Source of the DNA: CBDCNP01 sp965222425
GTDB taxonomy: Bacteria; Acidobacteriota; Vicinamibacteria; Marinacidobacterales; DATDRI01
Assembly (NCBI GenBank): GCA_965222425.1
Contig: CBDCTW010000024.1
Location: 62,001-126,000 of the forward strand
Length of the DNA stretch: 64,000 nucleotides
Reading direction: 5' to 3'
In this document: positions 51,365-59,893 of the stretch, one piece after another
Numbering within the stretch: position 1 is the stretch's first letter
Layout: every line of letters begins with the position of its first letter
Program-made: the position numbers and the translations under genes
Notes under the pieces: generated by a model
What the model saw: only the letters and a program-made list of their open reading frames with translations
What the model was told of the DNA's origin: nothing
Databases searched by the model: none

Positions 51365-54040
51365 CTAGTGCGTCCAGGAAGGCCCCAGACTGATGTCCAC
51401 TTTGAGGGGCACGGACAACTTGTAGCAACCCTCCATCACTCGCCGCACCAGCGCGGAGACTTCTTCTACCTCTTTTTCGGGCACTTCCAGAACCAACTCG
51501 TCGTGCACCTGCAGGAGCAGACGGGTTTCAAGGCCTTTGCTCTGGAGATCGCGCCATAGCTCGATCATCGCCTTCTTGATGAGATCCGCCGCGGTGCCTT
51601 GGATGGGAGCATTGACGGCTACTCGCTTCGCCGCCTCGCGGGTAGCCCGATTACGGCTCCCAATCTCGGGGATGTAGCGGTGGCGCCCGAAAATAGTCTT
51701 CACTTTCCCCGTCAGCTGAGCGTCGCGAATGATCTTGTCCAGAAGCACCCTCACTTTCGGGTAGCGGTCGAAATAGTTGTCGATGAAGGCTTGCGCCTCT
51801 CGGGTCGGAACGCCAAACTCTTTGCCGAGGGTGAACGCGGTCTTGCCATAAATGATGCTGAAGTTGATGATCTTCGCCCGTCGCCGCCGCTCGGCCTCGG
51901 AAAGCTCAGAGTCTTCTCCGAACACTTGAAGGGCTGTCCGGGCGTGAATGTCTTCCTCTTTCCGAAAGGCCTCGATCAAATTCGGGTCGCCACTCATGTG
52001 GGCGAGCACACGAAGCTCGATTTGCGAGTAATCCGCCGATAAGAGGATCCGGCCCGGCTCCGCGACGAACGCAGTACGAATACGACGGCCGAGTTGGGTC
52101 CGTATCGGAACGTTCTGAAGATTGGGTTCCGAGCTAGACAGTCGGCCAGTCGCGGCAACCGTCTGGTTGAACGACGTGTGGATACGTCCTGTCTCAGGGT
52201 CGACGAGTGCAGGCAGAGCATCCACGTATGTGCCCTTCAACTTGGACAGGCTTCGGTACTCTAGAATCTTGTGCGGAAGCTCGAAGTGCTCGGCCAGCTC
52301 CTCGAGAACTTCCAGCTTGGTAGAGGCAAACCTTTGCTTTTTCGTCTTGCGGAAGGAGGGGAGGTTCATCTTCTCGAAGAGAATCTCCCCCAGTTGCTTC
52401 GGAGAGTTGATGTTGAACTCGACCCCGGCTAGCTCGTAAATCTCCGCAGTGAGCCGGGCGAGCTCGGTTCCGATCTCTTCCGACATAACACTCAGCGCGT
52501 TGACATCGAGACGGATCCCTGCCCGCTCCATATCCGCCAGAACTTCGATGAGTGGCAATTCTAGGTCCTTGTACACGATCCCGAGTCCCTCTTCGTCGAT
52601 CCGAGGTTCTAGTCGTTCCTGGATGCGGAGGACGGTCTCTGCTCGCTCCGCACCTGGCCTCACTTGGTTTTCCGAGGGCACCGTTCCGAGGCCGGTCATG
52701 CCGGGTAGCACGCCTTGCTCGACGGCGACGTCGTCCAATTCGGCGAGAGGTCTCTGGAGAATCTCGACCGCCAGTGTTTCCAATTGATGGCTTCGCTTGC
52801 TTGGATTCAAGACGTATGAAGCGACCATCGAATCGAAGCCGATGCCACTGAGGGTTACTCCCTTTCTCCGCAGCCAGACGCTCGCCGACTTCAAGTCGTG
52901 ACCCACCTTTAGGACTCCGCGATCGGACAGAATCGGTCCAAGCTCGGCTAGAAGAGAGGACTCCGTCAATTTGCTTTGAGGGCCGCCGACCATAATGAAG
53001 AACGCCTCGCCTGGCTCGACTGCCAGACCGAGCCCTAGTAGCCGCTCCTGCGCGTCGCCGTCTCCGGTCGCGAGCGAAAGAGCCAGACGCCCTCGTCTTC
53101 TCGCCGATTCCAGAACGCGTTTGAGCTCGGTGGGAGTTGCAATCGGAAGGTACGCACCGCGCGGCGCAGACTCCCCCTCCGGAAGATAATCATTCAAGAG
53201 CGATGTAAAACCGAGCCTTTCAAAAAGCTCGAAGGCCGCTTTTCGATCCGCACCGCGGTAACGGAGCTCCTCCGGCTTCACTTCCAAAGGGACGTTGGTG
53301 TCCAACTGTACGAGCTCTTTGGAGAGGCGAGCCTGGTCCGCATGCTTCAGCAAGGCCTCCCGTGTCCTCTTGTTGGTTACTCTTTCGGCGTTCTCTACGG
53401 AGACTTCGAGCGAACCCCATTCCTTAATCAAAGAAACCGCACCCTTTATTCCGATGCCCGGTACACCCGGTACGTTGTCGACGCTATCACCCACCAGTCC
53501 GAGCACGTCGGTGACCTTCTCCGGCGGCACGCCGAATTTCTCTGCCACCCCGGCCGGACCGTAACGATCCTCTTTGCCGGGCTGAATCACGGTGACTCGA
53601 TCGGAGACCAACTGCAAAAAATCTTTGTCCGAGGAAACGATGAAGACTTCGAATCCCTCGGCCTCGGCTCGAGCGGCGAGTGTACCGATGACATCATCGG
53701 CTTCGACATCCCGGACCTCCAATATCGGAAGACCCAACGCTTCGCACACTTGCCTCGTCAACGGCATTTGTACCACCAGGTCGTCCGGTGTGGGCGGGCG
53801 ATTTGCCTTGTATTCTGGATAGAGCCGATGTCGGAAATTGGTTCCACCGGCATCGAAGACCACCGCAACGTGCTCGGGTGACTCCTCGGCGAGAATCTTT
53901 CGCAGAACCGTGGCGAAACCGTAGGCGGCGTTGGTGGGGACCCCCTCGCGATTGGTAAGCCGGGGGATCGCGAAGAACGACCTGTAGACCAGTGAGTTGC
54001 CGTCCACTAGCACGATCTTGCGTTTGCTGCCTTCGTTCAT
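51365..54040 (-). CDS. polA: DNA polymerase I
   Basis: The 891-residue protein has an N-terminal 5' nuclease (VLVDGNSLVYRSFFAIP, DVEADDVIGTLA, SSDKDFLQLV, GLVGDSVDNVPGVPGIG) and a family A polymerase with motifs A (LLSADYSQIELRVLAHMSGD), B (RRRAKIINFSIIYGKTAFTL) and C (LLLQVHDELVLEVP). The middle 3'-5' exonuclease domain lacks the FDTET acids: the strand reads GRLALSLATGDGD. Proofreading is therefore probably lost, as in Taq polymerase. It serves repair and Okazaki-fragment processing. Confidence 0.95.
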   Translation of the reverse strand: MNEGSKRKIVLVDGNSLVYRSFFAIPRLTNREGVPTNAAYGFATVLRKILAEESPEHVAVVFDAGGTNFRHRLYPEYKANRPPTPDDLVVQMPLTRQVCEALGLPILEVRDVEADDVIGTLAARAEAEGFEVFIVSSDKDFLQLVSDRVTVIQPGKEDRYGPAGVAEKFGVPPEKVTDVLGLVGDSVDNVPGVPGIGIKGAVSLIKEWGSLEVSVENAERVTNKRTREALLKHADQARLSKELVQLDTNVPLEVKPEELRYRGADRKAAFELFERLGFTSLLNDYLPEGESAPRGAYLPIATPTELKRVLESARRRGRLALSLATGDGDAQERLLGLGLAVEPGEAFFIMVGGPQSKLTESSLLAELGPILSDRGVLKVGHDLKSASVWLRRKGVTLSGIGFDSMVASYVLNPSKRSHQLETLAVEILQRPLAELDDVAVEQGVLPGMTGLGTVPSENQVRPGAERAETVLRIQERLEPRIDEEGLGIVYKDLELPLIEVLADMERAGIRLDVNALSVMSEEIGTELARLTAEIYELAGVEFNINSPKQLGEILFEKMNLPSFRKTKKQRFASTKLEVLEELAEHFELPHKILEYRSLSKLKGTYVDALPALVDPETGRIHTSFNQTVAATGRLSSSEPNLQNVPIRTQLGRRIRTAFVAEPGRILLSADYSQIELRVLAHMSGDPNLIEAFRKEEDIHARTALQVFGEDSELSEAERRRRAKIINFSIIYGKTAFTLGKEFGVPTREAQAFIDNYFDRYPKVRVLLDKIIRDAQLTGKVKTIFGRHRYIPEIGSRNRATREAAKRVAVNAPIQGTAADLIKKAMIELWRDLQSKGLETRLLLQVHDELVLEVPEKEVEEVSALVRRVMEGCYKLSVPLKVDISLGPSWTH

Positions 54041-54109
54041 TGCGGGCCGCCATTGTATGGGTTATTCCCTTCGCATGGAAGGCGCCTTCGAGATAGAATC
54101 GGCAATCAA

Positions 54110-54817
54110 ATGCGAACCTCCGCCACGCTCCTCGCGTCGACGCTACTGGCGAGCCTCTTAGCCAGCTGCTCCAAATACGAATACGAAGAGGAAGTCAACC
54201 TGGGAGTTGACGGCTCCGGCGAGTTCACCATTCACGCTACCAAGAATGTCTTCTCGTCCCTCCACGGAGTGGGAAGGGCGGATTCCGACACCGAGTTTGT
54301 GAAGGAGCTGCGCACGTTCTACGATTCACCGGTATTCGCAGTCGTCTCCGTGACGCGTTCCCGGCGCAACACGCGCACGTTCTTCCACGTCCGGGCCCGG
54401 TTCGATGACCTGGGGGAACTATCGGAGCAAGCAGGCCTCGCTATTCGCGCCTTCCGGATCGGACGCGGCGAAGAACTGAGCCTGGAGGCCCACGTCGAAG
54501 GGAGAGACAAGTGGAAAGGCGTCGCGCGACTACCGGACGAGGCCCTGGTGGCCTTCCGCTTTCATTTCCCGAGCCCCGTGCGGTATCACAACTCGACGGC
54601 CGGCCTCGAGCGTGGCAACATCGTTCGATGGGAAACTTCCGTCTCCGAGCTGCAGCGCGGAGTGCCCCTCCACCTCGAGGCTCGTTTCGACCGCCGGACC
54701 GTCTTCTCCATGACGCTCATCCTGCTGGCCGCAGCAGGGGCTTTGGTGATTCTCGTGATCTCGGCCTCGCTGTACTTTTTGACGCGGTTGGGTCGTCGGC
54801 AATTGGCCGAACAGTGA
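54110..54817 (+). CDS. Lipoprotein with C-terminal membrane helix, function unknown
   Basis: I chose ATG 54110 because a lipoprotein signal starts there (MRTSATLLASTLLASLLASC, Cys at 20). The 235-residue product has a beta-rich middle (VNLGVDGSGEFTIHATKNVF) and a single C-terminal membrane helix (VFSMTLILLAAAGALVILVI) with a short basic tail, an unusual double anchor. I recognise no family. It is divergent from polA, with 70 bases between starts, and 29 bases ahead of the peptidase. Confidence 0.75.
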   Translation: MRTSATLLASTLLASLLASCSKYEYEEEVNLGVDGSGEFTIHATKNVFSSLHGVGRADSDTEFVKELRTFYDSPVFAVVSVTRSRRNTRTFFHVRARFDDLGELSEQAGLAIRAFRIGRGEELSLEAHVEGRDKWKGVARLPDEALVAFRFHFPSPVRYHNSTAGLERGNIVRWETSVSELQRGVPLHLEARFDRRTVFSMTLILLAAAGALVILVISASLYFLTRLGRRQLAEQ

Positions 54818-54846
54818 GAGCCCGAAAAGCCGGATAGAGGAAACCC

Positions 54847-56040
54847 TTGAGTCAAATACCGACTGACCTGATCCAGAACATGCTCTCCGAACGTCAGCTC
54901 GACGGCTGGTTGCTTTACGATTTCCAAGGGCAAAATCCCATCGCGAAGAGAGTGGCCCGCTTCCCCGAGGACAGGTTCGCCACGCGACGTTGGTTCTACT
55001 TCCTCCCTGCGAAAGGCGAGCCGGTCGGCATCGTGCATGCTATTGAGAGACACCACTTGGACCATTTACCGGGTCGGAAGCTTGTCTACGCGGGCTGGCG
55101 AGAAATGAGAGAGCGTTTAACTGAGGCGACTTCCGGCGCCACTCGCATCGCGATGGAGTATTCACCAGAATGCAACATTCCCTACGTCTCACGCGTCGAT
55201 GCTGGGACGTTGGAGCTTCTCAAGGGACTTGGCAAGGACATCCAGACTTCGGCCGACCTGGTATCGATCTTCGAGTCTCGTTTCACTCCGGCCCAGGTCG
55301 ACCTCCATCGCGAAGCCGCGCGAGCGACGACCGAAGCCAAGGATCGCGCGTTCGCCGAGATCAAACAACGTATCCTCTCCGTGAAAAAGGCAAGCGAGTA
55401 CCAAACTCAACAATTCATTCTCGAACAGTTTGCCGGACTCGGCCTCGTCACGTCCTCGCCGCCTATCGTTGCGGTCGACGAGCACACCAGTGACCCTCAC
55501 TATGCACCCAGCTCGTCCTCGGATCGGGAGATCGGACTGGCAAGCTTCGTGCTCATCGACCTTTGGGCCAAGGTCGATCGACCCGACGGTATTTACGCCG
55601 ACTTCACGTGGGTAGGGTACGTGGGCCCCACCGTGCCGGCTCGGATTCAGGAGGTGTGGGAGGTGGTGGCGGGTGCCCGCGATGCCGCCATCGACTTCGT
55701 CATCGGCAACGTGCAGCGGAACGAGACGTTCCGCGGCTACCAAGTAGACGATGTGGCACGGAACTTCATCAACGAGCGAGGCTGCGGCGAGTATTTCTTC
55801 CATCGCACTGGTCATAACATCGGACTCGAGGTGCACGGTAATGGGGCCCATATGGACAACTTCGAGACCCGCGACGAACGTGAAGTGCTTCCGTTCACCG
55901 CATTTTCCATCGAGCCCGGTGTCTACCTCGACGACTTCGGTATCCGCAGCGAGGTTAACATGCTTCTCACCGAGGGTAAGGCAGAGGTTACCGGCAAGCC
56001 CATCCAGCTCGAGGTGCTTTGCCTGATCGAGGACGATTAG
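54847..56040 (+). CDS. M24-family metallopeptidase (Xaa-Pro type)
   Basis: The 397-residue protein starts at TTG 54847, with AGAGG a few bases upstream. It has the creatinase N-domain and the pita-bread domain with metal ligands in VLIDLWAKVDRPDGIYADFT (two Asp), the His in FHRTGHNIGLEVHGNG and Glu residues in FSIEPGVYLD and IRSEVNML. M24 enzymes cleave Xaa-Pro bonds. It overlaps the GT2 gene frame by 22 bases if that gene begins at its TTG. Confidence 0.92.
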   Translation: MSQIPTDLIQNMLSERQLDGWLLYDFQGQNPIAKRVARFPEDRFATRRWFYFLPAKGEPVGIVHAIERHHLDHLPGRKLVYAGWREMRERLTEATSGATRIAMEYSPECNIPYVSRVDAGTLELLKGLGKDIQTSADLVSIFESRFTPAQVDLHREAARATTEAKDRAFAEIKQRILSVKKASEYQTQQFILEQFAGLGLVTSSPPIVAVDEHTSDPHYAPSSSSDREIGLASFVLIDLWAKVDRPDGIYADFTWVGYVGPTVPARIQEVWEVVAGARDAAIDFVIGNVQRNETFRGYQVDDVARNFINERGCGEYFFHRTGHNIGLEVHGNGAHMDNFETRDEREVLPFTAFSIEPGVYLDDFGIRSEVNMLLTEGKAEVTGKPIQLEVLCLIEDD

Positions 56041-56882
56041 CAAGCCGCATCTCGGTCGTCATCCCCGTTCTGAACGCAGCGCGGACTCTACCGCTCCTGT
56101 TCGAATCTATCGATCGACTCGATCCGGCCCCACTCGAGGTACTCCTAGTCGACAACGGTTCCACCGACGACGGCCCGTCCCTCATGGGTGCGTTTGCCGA
56201 GGAAAGAGCCGAGCGCGGGGTGAAGATCCTCGAGCAACCGAAGACGGGCGCCTCGGCGGCTCGCAACACTGGAATTCGTGCCGCAAAAGGAGACATCGTG
56301 GCCTTCACCGATGCGGACTGCTGTCCCGATCCAACCTGGTTGGAGAACTTGGTAACCTCGTTCGACGATCCTGACATCGGAGCAGTCGCCGGTCGAGTCG
56401 TAGGCGCTTCGGGCACGACGTTGCTTGAGCTCTTCAGTTCTTTGTACACACTGAGACTCCCCGACCAACCGTCCCGACACCGAGAATGGACGCCGCGGTC
56501 AGGAGGATTCCCGACCGCTAATTTCTCGGTGCGACGGGCGCTCGCCGATGAGCTCGGTGGATTCGATGAAAACGTGGTGATTTATGGGGAAGACTACGAC
56601 TTCTGTGCTCGAATCTATGGCGTCGGCGCCAGCGTGGTCTACCGACCGGAGGCTCTCGTCGTTCACCATCACCGGGCTAGTCTCGGTGGAATGACGAAGC
56701 AGGCTTTCGGTTTCGGGCGAGGTCACGCCTACCTCTTTGAAACGGCACGGAGCCGGTCTTTGGATCGATTTGCCAGGCCGCAGCCTCGACTGGCGGAAAT
56801 CCCCAGTGCGCGCGTGGCTGGATTTCGCCGCCGCCGACAAGAAGCTCTTGTCCATCCTGATTGGAAAGTGTGCCAATCTTAG
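56019..56882 (+). pseudogene. Glycosyltransferase family 2, frameshifted near its end and cut by an IS remnant
   Basis: The first 245 residues are a good GT2: ISVVIPVLNAARTLPLLFES, LLVDNGSTDDGPS, GASAARNTGIRAAKGDIVAF, the DXD-like TDADCCPDP, and the acceptor motif EDYDFCARIYG. Near 56762 the product should move one base on, giving IDLPGRSLDWRKSPVRAWLD then FAAADKKLLSILIG, as in relatives; as sequenced it reads out of frame. The good frame stops soon after at an IS end (about 56869). Confidence 0.72.
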
Positions 56883-57180
56883 TTGAAAATTGAAACGGCT
56901 CCGAACCCCGTGGTTTGATGACGTTGGACAAAACAACATCAAGCCGCGAAGAAAGGAGCCGAGATGGGAAGTCTGCTACGTTCGGTCAAGAAACGCGAGA
57001 AGTCACGTCGTTTGGGTGAGGTCGAGATCGTGAGTCGCGAAGAGTACGCGGAGTTCGAGCTGGATGCCAAGGTAGAGATGATTCGTTCGTTGGTCCCGCT
57101 GGGGCTAATGCGCGTTCACGAGTTGCTCGACGACGAAGTGAAAGCGTTGGGCGGGGAGCGATACGCTCGCAAGGAAGAGT
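56869..57180 (+). mobile_element. 5' remnant of a second IS256-type element
   Basis: Upstream DNA, a GAAAGGAGCCGAG ribosome site and the first 72 codons of a transposase remain: AKVEMIRSLVPLGLMRVHEL, LDDEVKALGGERYARK. This matches the N-terminus of another IS256-family transposase, unlike that of the full copies here. The rest is gone; the frame runs directly into a DUF4388-type gene. Confidence 0.6.
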
Positions 57181-57827
57181 GGGCGTGTGGCCGGACGATT
57201 ACCACCTCCGGCACCAACCTCTTGATTGAGGCTACCCGCCGGCTCGACGAATGGAACATGTTTTCGAGCAAGATCCCGAACTTCGATGTGACTCCCTATC
57301 GCGTGCCGCTCGCGGAAGACAGCGGTTCCATACGCTTGACGCGCCAGGACTGGGGAATCCTCAGGCTGGCAGACGGCCAAAGGTCCATCAAGCAGATTTC
57401 TGAATCCTTGGGCATCGACAGTTTCGAGACCGGCCGCCTCGTGTTTGGCCTGCTTACAGTGGGCGCCCTTTCGCTGGAGCCGGAGCCCGAGCGCCGAGAG
57501 GATCTCTTCGAAGCGGTGCCAGAGCTTATGCCGGAGCTTGCAAGCGACGAGCCTCTACACCTCACCGCCCTTCAGTGGAAGGTTCTCGCTTCCATCGATG
57601 GGCGCCGCTCGATGAGCGCCTTGGCCAATCGAGCCGGCGTGCCGACGGCCACGGTGGTCGAGATGGTGAAAGACATGGCCGGTCTTGGGTGGGTCAAATT
57701 GGATCAATCTACCACCCAGACTCCGACCATCGAATTGGCCATCGAAAAGGACAACCCAACCAAGGACCGGGCGAAGTTGGCTGTCGAGGATTACCTACCC
57801 CGCATCAGGGCAATTGGCATCGATTGA
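56964..57827 (+). CDS. Chimeric ORF: transposase N-terminus fused to DUF4388-type C-terminal domains
   Basis: The 287-residue frame is unbroken. Residues 1-72 come from an IS256-type transposase (see the element entry). From about residue 75 the sequence is like the tail of DUF4388/PatA-like proteins: LIEATRRLDEWNMFSSKIPN, then two winged-helix-like repeats (WGILRLADGQRSIKQISESL; WKVLASIDGRRSMSALANRA). The DUF4388 N-terminal domain is missing. The IS translation signals now drive it, so a fusion protein may be made. Confidence 0.65.
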   Translation: MGSLLRSVKKREKSRRLGEVEIVSREEYAEFELDAKVEMIRSLVPLGLMRVHELLDDEVKALGGERYARKEEWACGRTITTSGTNLLIEATRRLDEWNMFSSKIPNFDVTPYRVPLAEDSGSIRLTRQDWGILRLADGQRSIKQISESLGIDSFETGRLVFGLLTVGALSLEPEPERREDLFEAVPELMPELASDEPLHLTALQWKVLASIDGRRSMSALANRAGVPTATVVEMVKDMAGLGWVKLDQSTTQTPTIELAIEKDNPTKDRAKLAVEDYLPRIRAIGID

Positions 57828-57924
57828 GGAATGTTTTCCATGAATGTTTTTTTTGGTCTTCCCCGACCACTCCGGTGGGCGCGCAATTAGGTCGACAGCT
57901 CACCAAGAAATGGAGGAGGTGCCC

Positions 57925-58038
57925 ATGACGTGGGTGAAACTGCCAAGAGTGACAAAAGTGCTAGTCCTTGCTGGCGCGATGTCCTTTGCGGTCACCCTCA
58001 CAGCATCGACCGAGGGGGGCGCTCCGAGGAGCAGGTAA
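57925..58038 (+). pseudogene. Signal-peptide part of a FecR-domain gene, severed
   Basis: GGAGGAGGTGCCC precedes ATG 57925; the product MTWVKLPRVTKVLVLAGAMS with FAVTLTAST is a clear signal peptide. The frame stops at TAA 58036, but one extra G in the six-G run at 58014-58019 would lead into EEQVKKA and, past the mini-ISL3, into the FecR frame. Confidence 0.55.
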
Positions 58039-58046
58039 AGAAAGCT

Positions 58047-58717
58047 GGGTCTACGCGGATTCGTGTGGGTAAGTCCTGACGGAAAACAGTGTAACTCATT
58101 GTGTGGAAAAGGTATCCAGACTTCATCAGGTGCTGAAAAGTGGTCCATTTTTAGGATAGGCTAACCGAGTGAAAAATTCCCAGTCGATCCGCTCGCTGTT
58201 TGCGCTGCCAGGTTTCGTGGCTGGTGCCGGATTGAAGGGTGTATTCGATGACCGATACGCCCGCGTCATCCAGCTCAAGAGGCGAAAAAAACAGCTGTTT
58301 GCTCTTACTGTGGGCAACGGTGCCGGGGGCGCTATGACAAGCAAGTGTGCCGGGTCCGCGACCTGTCGTTGGCAGGCTGGCGGATCTCTCTGGAATACGA
58401 GCGTTGGCGCGTCAACTGTCCTGGGTGCGGCGGTTTGCATGTAGAACACCTGGACTGGCTGGCGAACAACTCGCGCTACACCTAGCGTTTTGCGACGCAT
58501 GTGGGCAAGCTGTGCCGGGATATGCCGGACAAGGCGGTGGCCGAGATGGAACGTCTGCGCCTCCTAGTTGAAGGGGTCAACAACAAAATCCGTGTGCTGC
58601 AACGACGCGCCTACGGCTATCGCGACGAGGAATATCTCAAGCTGAAGATCGTGGCGGCATTCCTTCCGCCATTACCCAGAAATGCCGTCTTCAACCCACA
58701 CAAATCCGCGTAGACCC
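58047..58717 (+). mobile_element. Mini-ISL3 element, copy B, with 8-bp target duplication
   Basis: The 671-bp element has the same ends as copy A and is flanked by AGAAAGCT on both sides. The remaining transposase pieces are RKKTAVCSYCGQRCRGRYDK to NCPGCGGLHVEHLDWLANNS (zinc ribbon), TAG, and then KLCRDMPDKAVAEMERLRLL and GYRDEEYLKLKIVAAFL. The DDE core is absent in both copies, so the deletion came before their spread. Confidence 0.85.
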
Positions 58718-58797
58718 AGAAAGCTAACCCTGCCACCCAGATTTCCTCTCCTCAAAGCGAGCCAACGACAACTCACGCTCGTCCGGACGATGACTAT

Positions 58798-59778
58798 GTG
58801 GTGGTGTTGAACGCAGAAGACAATACGCCGCTCAAGGTCTACCAGAAATATCTGGAAAAAGCAGACTTCTGGAGAGAGTTGACGGAGTATAACTTGCTCG
58901 CCGATGGGGTCGAGGTTCGGGTTCCGAAGCACATGCTGAAGATCGGACAGATCCCTGCTAAGGTGAACAAGTTCAGCGGCCGGGTTCAAATCGCTCGTCA
59001 CTTCGACTGGAAGTGGGTGCCAGTGGTGCCTAACATTCTAGTCTCGGAGGGCGACTGGATTCGCACACGCAGCCGTTCCAGCGTGGAAATCCGCCAGGAT
59101 GACGGAACTGTCATCGAGCTACGTCCAAACAGCCAAGCCATGTTCAGTCTTGCTGGCACAACCAAGACGGCGCGTGGCGAAGTGCGGGTCACGCAGATCA
59201 AGCTCGACTCCGGTTCGGTCATCGCGAAGGTGAACAAGCTTCTCCAGCGCGACAGCCGTTTCGAAATCGAGACTCCGACTCCCACCTCTTTCGTTCGAGG
59301 AACTGAGTTCCGCGTCAAGGTCGAAACCCAGGGCGGGACCCGTCTCGAGGTGTTAGAGGGCGCGGTGGACTTCGGTTCGTCCGATGACAACATCTCGGTA
59401 GCCGGCAACTTCGGTTCGCTCGTCGAGGAAGCTGGTAACACGCCGGTCTCCCCGCACGCGCTTCCGATGGCGCCGTCCCAGTTGTTCACTCCGGCGGAGC
59501 GTGAGGTACTCGAGGGCGACATCGCCAGCTATCGTTTCAGCTGGTCCGCAGTCGACGGCGCCGCGCGCTACCATTTGGAGATCTCTTCGGATGCCGAGTT
59601 CAGGCAGCTCATGGACGAGACGTGGGTCAGCGGAACCGATGCCGAGCTCATGAGCCTGAGCGTCGATTCGCTCGAGCCTGGTACCTACTTCTGGCGGGTG
59701 GCCGCCGTCGACACCGATGGCTACGAGAGTGCCTGGTCAAACGATCGGTACTTCGTCTACCCCTTGAAGTTCCAGTAG
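58798..59778 (+). CDS. FecR-domain protein, 5' end cut off by mini-ISL3 B
   Basis: The frame is open from the insertion at 58718; GTG 58798 is only the first formal start. The product has a LysM-like segment (EYNLLADGVEVRVPKHMLKI), a FecR domain (VSEGDWIRTRSRSSVEIRQD, GEVRVTQIKLDSGSVIAKVN, TPTSFVRGTEFRVKVETQGG) and a C-terminal fibronectin-like domain ending WRVAAVDTDGYESAWSNDRY. FecR domains of this type are exported. Without its signal peptide it should stay in the cytoplasm. A strong terminator follows. Confidence 0.75.
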   Translation: MVVLNAEDNTPLKVYQKYLEKADFWRELTEYNLLADGVEVRVPKHMLKIGQIPAKVNKFSGRVQIARHFDWKWVPVVPNILVSEGDWIRTRSRSSVEIRQDDGTVIELRPNSQAMFSLAGTTKTARGEVRVTQIKLDSGSVIAKVNKLLQRDSRFEIETPTPTSFVRGTEFRVKVETQGGTRLEVLEGAVDFGSSDDNISVAGNFGSLVEEAGNTPVSPHALPMAPSQLFTPAEREVLEGDIASYRFSWSAVDGAARYHLEISSDAEFRQLMDETWVSGTDAELMSLSVDSLEPGTYFWRVAAVDTDGYESAWSNDRYFVYPLKFQ

Positions 59779-59800
59779 AAGTTTCTTTCGTTCACTCCAA

Positions 59801-59838
59801 AGACCCTCACCTCACGCGAGGTGAGGGTCTTTTTTTTC
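59801..59838 (+). terminator. Strong intrinsic terminator after the FecR gene
   Basis: A perfect 13-bp stem, AGACCCTCACCTC and GAGGTGAGGGTCT, with an ACGC loop is followed by eight T. It faces the minus-strand GxxExxY gene downstream. Confidence 0.9.
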
Positions 59839-59857
59839 GTGGAAGGACAAAACCATT

Positions 59858-59887
59858 AGACGGGATTAACAGGATTGACAGGATGAG
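59858..59887. repeat. Short tandem motif by the GxxExxY gene
   Basis: GGGATTAACAGGATTGACAG followed by GAT contains the unit ACAGGAT twice at 9-base spacing. It lies 7 bases beyond the stop of the GxxExxY gene. Confidence 0.4.
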
Positions 59888-59893
59888 ACTGGA

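Noticed and set aside
55189..56043. A 284-codon frame antisense to the M24 peptidase
   Set aside because: The peptidase on the other strand has all metal ligands; this frame is a shadow.
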